From Candidatus Melainabacteria bacterium (GTDB lineage Bacteria > Cyanobacteriota > Vampirovibrionia > Vampirovibrionales > JAJTHC01), in the NCBI GenBank assembly GCA_026389055.1, contig JAPLIO010000234.1:1-10130 (forward strand): a stretch of DNA of 10,130 nucleotides, in the 5' to 3' direction. Below are positions 6,569 through 10,130 of the stretch, piece by piece. The notes under the pieces are model-generated. The model saw only the letters and a program-made list of their open reading frames with translations. It was not told the DNA's origin and did no database searches. Made by a program: the position numbers and the translations under genes. Every line of letters starts with the position of its first letter. The stretch's first letter is position 1.

Positions 6569-6710
6569 GGTTACGGAAAAAGTCTCAGTGGGATGGGATA
6601 ATGAGGCACGAGCAACGCAGTAAGGGCGTTTACACCTAGTAAATAACCGAAATGAGTAGCACAGTAACAAAATTAGCACGCCCAATGGGGCTTTTTCCGT
6701 AACCTCGTAT
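6563..6710. mobile_element. MITE-like element with 16-bp perfect terminal inverted repeats and 4-bp target duplication
   Basis: The left terminus GAGGTTACGGAAAAAG (6567-6582) and the right terminus CTTTTTCCGTAACCTC (6691-6706) are perfect inverted repeats. The pairing continues imperfectly to 26 bases per arm (6567-6592 with 6681-6706, three mismatches). The element proper is 140 bases and has no coding capacity. It is flanked on both sides by GTAT (6563-6566 and 6707-6710), the target-site duplication; a shared G makes a 5-base duplication formally possible. Removing element plus one duplication restores the host reading frame exactly, which is independent proof of the boundaries. Transposition must depend on a transposase elsewhere; the identical 16-base end at 84-69 suggests a related element nearby. 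The family is unassigned, and the short duplication containing TA would fit some IS5-superfamily groups. Confidence 0.88.
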
Positions 6711-6739
6711 GGCTTTCTCGGCAAGATGTAACTAACGTA

Positions 6740-6976
6740 TTGGACTCCCTTGGCATATTTGAGAAAGTGGAGGCTAATCGAGAGCATATTCAAGAAACAG
6801 TAAACCAACTTATTACCACTACATTCAAGGGAATGTTATTGCCAGATAAAGCAGATTCATTATCTATCGTGGAACATACACCACAACAGATAGCCGAACA
6901 TCAGAAACTAGACCGAGCTACTTCCCACATGTTTCATTATATACTTAACCTTCATCCTAATTCTCAGGTTGAATAG
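6740..6976 (+). CDS. 3' fragment of the broken gene
   Basis: A 78-codon frame from a TTG (6740), without a ribosome binding site, ending at TAG 6974. The frame is open leftwards through the MITE end, and just right of it reads WLSRQDVTNVLDSLGIFEKV. It lies in the same frame as the central fragment. The segment is helical and charged (ANREHIQETVNQL, then IAEHQKLDRATSHMFHYI) with no recognised domain. It is unlikely to be translated on its own; it is the C-terminal part separated from the rest by the insertion. Confidence 0.45.
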   Translation: MDSLGIFEKVEANREHIQETVNQLITTTFKGMLLPDKADSLSIVEHTPQQIAEHQKLDRATSHMFHYILNLHPNSQVE

Positions 6977-6985
6977 CGTACAATT

Positions 6986-7020
6986 TTGGAGTAGGAGGGT
7001 TTCAAACCCTCCTACTCCAA
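6986..7020. terminator. Perfect 17-bp-stem hairpin between the broken gene and leuC
   Basis: TTGGAGTAGGAGGGTTT (6986-7002) and its exact reverse complement (7004-7020) are separated by a single C. In RNA the A/T pairs next to the centre would open into a loop, leaving a GC-rich stem of about 14 pairs. It lies 10 bases after the stop of the broken gene, where a terminator is expected. No long T-run follows on the plus strand (ATCACC), while TTTT lies immediately to the left, so on the minus strand the stem is followed by AAAA. Termination, transcript protection, or a short dispersed palindrome are all possible. Confidence 0.5.
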
Positions 7021-7166
7021 TCACCAATGCTTTTAAGATAGCCTGTTTTAAAAATACCCGACTTGCAGGATCATCGTGATTCATTTTTTTCCATTGAAGC
7101 TAAAGTGGGTTTGTGGGATGATTAAATGGTCTTTTATTGTTTACTTATTGGAGATACGACCCACCC

Positions 7167-8597
7167 ATGACAACAACAACCAACCCAACCACCCTGTTTC
7201 AAAAATTGTGGGCATCCCACATCGTGCATCAAGAATCCCCCGAATCGCCCGCCGTGTTGTTTATCGCCCGCCACTTGGTGCACGAAGTAACCTCACCCCA
7301 AGCGTTTTCAGCCCTAAAAGCACGCAACATCCCCGTTCGCCGCCCAGATTTAACCGTGGCAACCGTCGACCATAGCATCCCCACGTTAGACCGTTCCTTC
7401 CCGCTGAAAGACGCTCAAGCCCAAACGCAAATTGAACAACTCGAAGCCAACGTGAAAGCTAATGGCATTCGCTATTTTGATGTGGCTAGTGGGAATCAAG
7501 GCATTGTTCACGTGATTGGGCCTGAATTAGGCTTAACCTTACCGGGTATGACAATCGTATGCGGAGACAGCCACACCGCCACCCACGGAGCCTTCGGGGC
7601 GTTAGCATTCGGTATTGGTACCAGCGAAATTGAACACGTTTTAGCCACCCAATGTTTGCTACAATACCCTTCCAAAACCATGAGCGTTGAAGTAGAAGGC
7701 ACGCTGGGCGAAGGCGTTACCGCCAAAGATGTAATTTTAGCCGTTATTGCCAAAATTGGCATGGATGGCGGAACAGGCTATGTCATGGAATATCGGGGCA
7801 GTGCCATTCGAGGGCTTTCAATGGAAGGGCGGATGACGCTTTGTAATATGTCTATCGAAGCAGGTGCTCGGGCTGGGATGGTGGCTCCTGATGAAGCCAC
7901 CTTTGCTTACTTGGCAGATAAACCCTTTGCACCCAAAGGGCAAGCATGGGATGAAGCCGTTGCCCGTTGGAAAACCTTAAAAACTGATGAGGGTGCAACG
8001 TTTGATACGGTTGTAACCCTTAATGCTGAAGATATTGAACCCATGGTTACTTACGGCACAAACCCAGGTTTGGCGGTGGGCATTTCAGGCAATATCCCCA
8101 CGGCGGATACTTGCCCTTCCCACACCAACGTGGCGGATTTACAAGAAGCACTCGCCTACATGGGCTTTGCGGAAGGTCAGCCAGTTGCGGGCTTGCCTAT
8201 TGATGTGGTCTTTATTGGGTCTTGCACCAATTCCCGTATTGAAGATTTGCGTGAAGCAGCGAAAATTGCCAAGGGCAGTAAAGTTCAAGCAGGGCTTCGG
8301 GCGTTGGTTGTACCTGGTTCAGAAGTCGTTAAAAAACAGGCGGAAACTGAAGGGTTAGACCAAATTTTCCTAACTGCTGGCTTTGAATGGCGTGAAGCGG
8401 GTTGTTCTATGTGTATTGCCATGAATGGTGATATGTTGGAAGTAGGGCAGTATTGTGCTTCTACCAGCAACCGAAATTTCAAAGGTCGGCAAGGCAAGGG
8501 AAGCCGTAGTTTGTTGGTTTCGCCTGCCATGGCAGCCGCAGCGGCTATTCACGGTAAAATTGTTGATGTTCGGAAGTTAGTGCCTGTTTCCGTTTAA
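7167..8597 (+). CDS. leuC: 3-isopropylmalate dehydratase (isopropylmalate isomerase) large subunit
   Basis: With LeuD it converts 2-isopropylmalate to 3-isopropylmalate in cytoplasmic leucine biosynthesis, using a [4Fe-4S] cluster. The protein has 476 residues, the usual length for LeuC. Aconitase-family signatures are present: HIVHQE near 18, VATVDHSIPT near 64-73, VCGDSHTATHGAFGALAFG near 131-149, and three cluster cysteines, Cys353 in GSCTNSR and Cys413 and Cys416 in GCSMCIAMNGD. SMEGRMTLCNMSIEAGA near 218 is also typical. ATG at 7167 gives MTTTTNPTTLFQKLW, matching the normal N-terminus; a TTG at 7137 would add ten unrelated residues and lie upstream of the GGAG at 7150-7153, so it is rejected. 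It is the first gene of a leuC-acetyltransferase-leuD operon. No leucine leader peptide or T-box is evident in 7021-7166. Confidence 0.97.
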   Translation: MTTTTNPTTLFQKLWASHIVHQESPESPAVLFIARHLVHEVTSPQAFSALKARNIPVRRPDLTVATVDHSIPTLDRSFPLKDAQAQTQIEQLEANVKANGIRYFDVASGNQGIVHVIGPELGLTLPGMTIVCGDSHTATHGAFGALAFGIGTSEIEHVLATQCLLQYPSKTMSVEVEGTLGEGVTAKDVILAVIAKIGMDGGTGYVMEYRGSAIRGLSMEGRMTLCNMSIEAGARAGMVAPDEATFAYLADKPFAPKGQAWDEAVARWKTLKTDEGATFDTVVTLNAEDIEPMVTYGTNPGLAVGISGNIPTADTCPSHTNVADLQEALAYMGFAEGQPVAGLPIDVVFIGSCTNSRIEDLREAAKIAKGSKVQAGLRALVVPGSEVVKKQAETEGLDQIFLTAGFEWREAGCSMCIAMNGDMLEVGQYCASTSNRNFKGRQGKGSRSLLVSPAMAAAAAIHGKIVDVRKLVPVSV

Positions 8598-8622
8598 CGC
8601 ACCCCCTTGGAGGATTCATACC

Positions 8623-9189
8623 ATGATGATGATGATGACCATCCGCATTGAACCCGTTCGTTGGGATAATGAAACCCAGTGTCGGCATTATTTTGAATTG
8701 ATTCGTCTTTTAGCGTCTGATCACCGAAAGCAAATCGATTGGCAACAATTTCAGTTAGTCATTCACACCTTCAGTGCAAGCACTTATGCTTCCGCACTTG
8801 TTGCGTATGATATAGATTCTGGTCTGCCACTAGGGGCATTAACCAGTTTTGAGCTTTTTTCAACGTTTTATTGTGGGTCAGTATTTAATGTCCATGATAT
8901 AGTGGTGCATCAATCTGCTAGAGGCAAGGGTGTTGGCAAACTATTGATGACCGCCTTTGAAGCAAATGCCCGAAAAGCCAAAGCGGCTAAACTAACATTG
9001 GAAGTATTTTCTGATAATAAAGAAGCACTTGCATGGTATAACCGTTTAGGCTTTACCCCAAATTTATCAGGTATAAACATACCGCCCTGCACCTTATTTT
9101 TAGAAAAAATCTTAACCTATCCAGCAGAAGAGCCATCAACTGCTCATCAAGCCATTCACTCAATGAAGGAGCCACTCCACCATGCCTAA
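8623..9189 (+). CDS. GNAT-family N-acetyltransferase encoded between leuC and leuD
   Basis: A 188-residue protein of the GCN5-related acetyltransferase family, which transfers acetyl groups from acetyl-CoA to amines. The acetyl-CoA pyrophosphate loop is QSARGKGVGKLL (97-108, with R100-G-K-G-V-G105), preceded by the beta-strand VFNVHDIVVH. It is followed by LTLEVFSDNKEALAWYNRLGF (124-144), the usual motif B region with its Asn and Tyr. TTGGAGG at 8607-8613, 9 bases from the ATG at 8623, is the strongest ribosome binding site in the operon. Five ATG codons in tandem at the start make the exact N-terminus ambiguous. It starts 25 bases after leuC and overlaps leuD by 8 bases, so it is translated with the isomerase. 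The substrate is unknown; a role in leucine metabolism is suggested by position only. Residues 160-188 form a low-complexity tail. Confidence 0.9.
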   Translation: MMMMMTIRIEPVRWDNETQCRHYFELIRLLASDHRKQIDWQQFQLVIHTFSASTYASALVAYDIDSGLPLGALTSFELFSTFYCGSVFNVHDIVVHQSARGKGVGKLLMTAFEANARKAKAAKLTLEVFSDNKEALAWYNRLGFTPNLSGINIPPCTLFLEKILTYPAEEPSTAHQAIHSMKEPLHHA

Positions 9190-9793
9190 ACCACTTTCCC
9201 ACATCGTTAGCCGATGCGTCCCCCTCAATAGAGACCATGTGGATACAGACCAAATTATGCCTGCTCGGTTTTTGAAGGTTACTTCTAAAGAAGGCTTAGG
9301 CAAGCAGTGCTTTGCGGATTGGCGTTATTTGGAAGATGGCGTAACCCCTAATCCTGATTTTGTGCTGAATCAGCCCGCATTTGCCCATGCTAGAATTTTG
9401 GTGGCTGGGCAGAATTTTGGGTGCGGTAGTTCTCGGGAGCACGCCCCTTGGGGATTGGTAGATTATGGGTTTGACGCCATTATTGCCAGCAGTTTTGCGG
9501 ATATTTTTAAGAATAATGCCCTGAAAAATGGCTTGCTTCCTATTACGTTGCCTGAAGAAATTGTGAAAGAGCTGCGGGAAACCGTGGAAGACAACCCCAA
9601 ATTAACCGTTGAAGTGGATGTTGAGGCTCAAGCTATTCGCATTGCTGGGATGGGGACGTTTGACTTTGAGCTGAACCCCTTTTGGAAGGCTTGTTTAATT
9701 AATGGGCTAGACCAAGTGGGTTATACCTTACGCTTTGATGAGCAGATTAAAGCTTTTGAAGCTTCGCATCCGCTTTACAGTGTTAAAAATTAA
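9182..9793 (+). CDS. leuD: 3-isopropylmalate dehydratase (isopropylmalate isomerase) small subunit
   Basis: The swivelling-domain partner of LeuC in isopropylmalate isomerase. It has 203 residues, close to the usual roughly 200. Family signatures are DTDQIMPARFL at 21-31 and NFGCGSSREHAPWGL at 78-92, the latter contributing to substrate binding. ADWRYLEDG and FADIFKNNALKNGLLPI are also typical of LeuD. ATG at 9182 has AAGGAG at 9166-9171, 10 bases upstream, inside the end of the acetyltransferase gene, and the two genes overlap by 8 bases, suggesting translational coupling. The stop (TAA 9791-9793) overlaps the stop of the convergent gene on the minus strand; no terminator is visible between them. 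Confidence 0.97.
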   Translation: MPKPLSHIVSRCVPLNRDHVDTDQIMPARFLKVTSKEGLGKQCFADWRYLEDGVTPNPDFVLNQPAFAHARILVAGQNFGCGSSREHAPWGLVDYGFDAIIASSFADIFKNNALKNGLLPITLPEEIVKELRETVEDNPKLTVEVDVEAQAIRIAGMGTFDFELNPFWKACLINGLDQVGYTLRFDEQIKAFEASHPLYSVKN

Positions 9794-10130
9794 CACCCCA
9801 CCCATTGCCCGTGCTTATACTGCATTGCCGCTTCACGGGTTAAATACGCATGGGCATAATCAGAGGTTTCTTGAAAATACACACTACGGTACATTTTAAC
9901 TGCTTGAGAATTATCCGTATCCACCGTGGCATGCACGTTCAACATGGGTAGTTCTCCGTTCAAAATACCATCTACCACGCTAAATACCGCGTGCTGTAAC
10001 AACCCTTTACCCAACCCCTTATTACGATAAGCATCATCCTTCTTCAAGCCAATTAACGGAATATTGCCCGTCAACAAATCCGCTTGAACTAAAAACGAAA
10101 AACCTACAAAGTCTTCTTGTTGGGTGGGGG
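9790..10130 (-). CDS. GNAT-family acetyltransferase, 5' end beyond the window
   Basis: The C-terminal part of a second acetyltransferase, on the minus strand. The frame is open to the right edge, giving 112 visible residues, so a TTG at 10077 is not a real start. Before it the frame reads ...QQEDFVGFSFLVQADLLTGN, a typical GNAT beta-strand region. DDAYRNKGLGKGLLQHA (Arg codon at 10026-10024) is the acetyl-CoA loop R-x-x-G-x-G, and VHATVDTDNSQAVKMYRSVYF is the motif B region with Asn and Tyr, followed by a short C-terminal strand. It is convergent to leuD, with stop codons sharing bases 9791-9792. The substrate is unknown. It is not obviously a copy of the acetyltransferase at 8623; the two share only family motifs. 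Confidence 0.85.
   Translation of the reverse strand, partial: PTQQEDFVGFSFLVQADLLTGNIPLIGLKKDDAYRNKGLGKGLLQHAVFSVVDGILNGELPMLNVHATVDTDNSQAVKMYRSVYFQETSDYAHAYLTREAAMQYKHGQWVGC

Larger units (their letters stand above)
5802..6976 (+). pseudogene. Broken gene of unknown function: one-base frame break at a C7 run plus a 140-bp MITE insertion
   Basis: Three open segments belong to one ancestral gene. The first starts at ATG 5802 (AAGGA 11 bases upstream) and stops at TAG 5955, just after seven C at 5946-5952. With an eighth C the frame would run on through PPPVAPSVRSGNEWKLPLGA into the segment ending at 6568. That segment stops in a TGA (6566-6568) created at the junction with the MITE. Deleting the element with one copy of its GTAT duplication (144 bases, 48 codons) joins KEV to WLSRQDVTNVLDSLGIFEKV in frame, running to TAG at 6974. 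The restored product would have 343 residues: a Pro/Thr-rich N-terminus of about 60, then a mostly helical, charged body without signal peptide or membrane segments. I do not recognise the family. Decay is the simplest reading; a phase-variable C tract or a sequencing error could explain the first lesion. Confidence 0.8.

Noticed and set aside
6470..6808. 112-codon minus-strand frame spanning the MITE
   Set aside because: It crosses both host gene fragments and the insertion, so it cannot be an ancestral gene; it has no start signals.
7137..7166. TTG start adding ten residues to LeuC
   Set aside because: It lies upstream of the GGAG ribosome binding site and adds residues not typical of LeuC; ATG 7167 gives the expected N-terminus.
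7021..7166. Search for a leucine attenuator, T-box or strong promoter upstream of leuC
   Set aside because: No leucine-codon-rich leader, T-box features or well-spaced -35/-10 pair was found; a TTGAAG at 7094 has no -10 element at suitable spacing.

Overview
The window is bacterial chromosome of moderate GC with tightly packed genes. It combines a housekeeping block on the right with poorly recognised accessory genes on the left and in the middle. LeuC and LeuD are separate subunits. To my memory, LeuC and the bifunctional penicillin-binding protein resemble those of Cyanobacteria and their non-photosynthetic relatives (Vampirovibrionia/Melainabacteria). That placement is a low-confidence inference, not a demonstrated assignment.

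Layout, left to right. (1) At 1-84, reading leftwards, lies the end of a mobile element. It has replaced the 3' end of a minus-strand gene for a two-transmembrane, proline- and lysine-rich protein of unknown function (31-1083). (2) A divergent intergenic region (1084-1267) is followed by two plus-strand genes of unknown function, a 146-residue proline-rich protein and a 426-residue glutamine-rich protein. The second overlaps, in the -1 frame, a coherent 48-codon basic ORF that may be its true C-terminus. (3) A class A penicillin-binding protein of the PBP1A type (3219-5420) has all of its glycosyltransferase and transpeptidase motifs. (4) A GC-rich, hairpin-dense non-coding stretch (about 5491-5681) looks like a dispersed repeat. 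(5) A broken gene of unknown function (5802-6976) has two independent lesions: a one-base frame break at a run of seven C, and a 140-bp MITE-like insertion with 16-bp perfect terminal inverted repeats and a 4-bp target duplication. Removing the insertion and adding one C restores one 343-codon reading frame. (6) A perfect 17-bp-stem hairpin at 6986-7020 precedes the leucine operon leuC - GNAT acetyltransferase - leuD (7167-9793). A second, convergent acetyltransferase gene runs in from the right edge.

How the genes work together. LeuC and LeuD form isopropylmalate isomerase, step two of leucine biosynthesis; the acetyltransferase between them overlaps leuD and should be co-translated with it. 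PBP1A polymerises and cross-links peptidoglycan. The two proline/glutamine-rich genes may form one transcription unit; nothing in them identifies a function. The same 16-bp terminal repeat occurs at both the left edge and the MITE, so one transposable-element family appears to have damaged two genes within this window.
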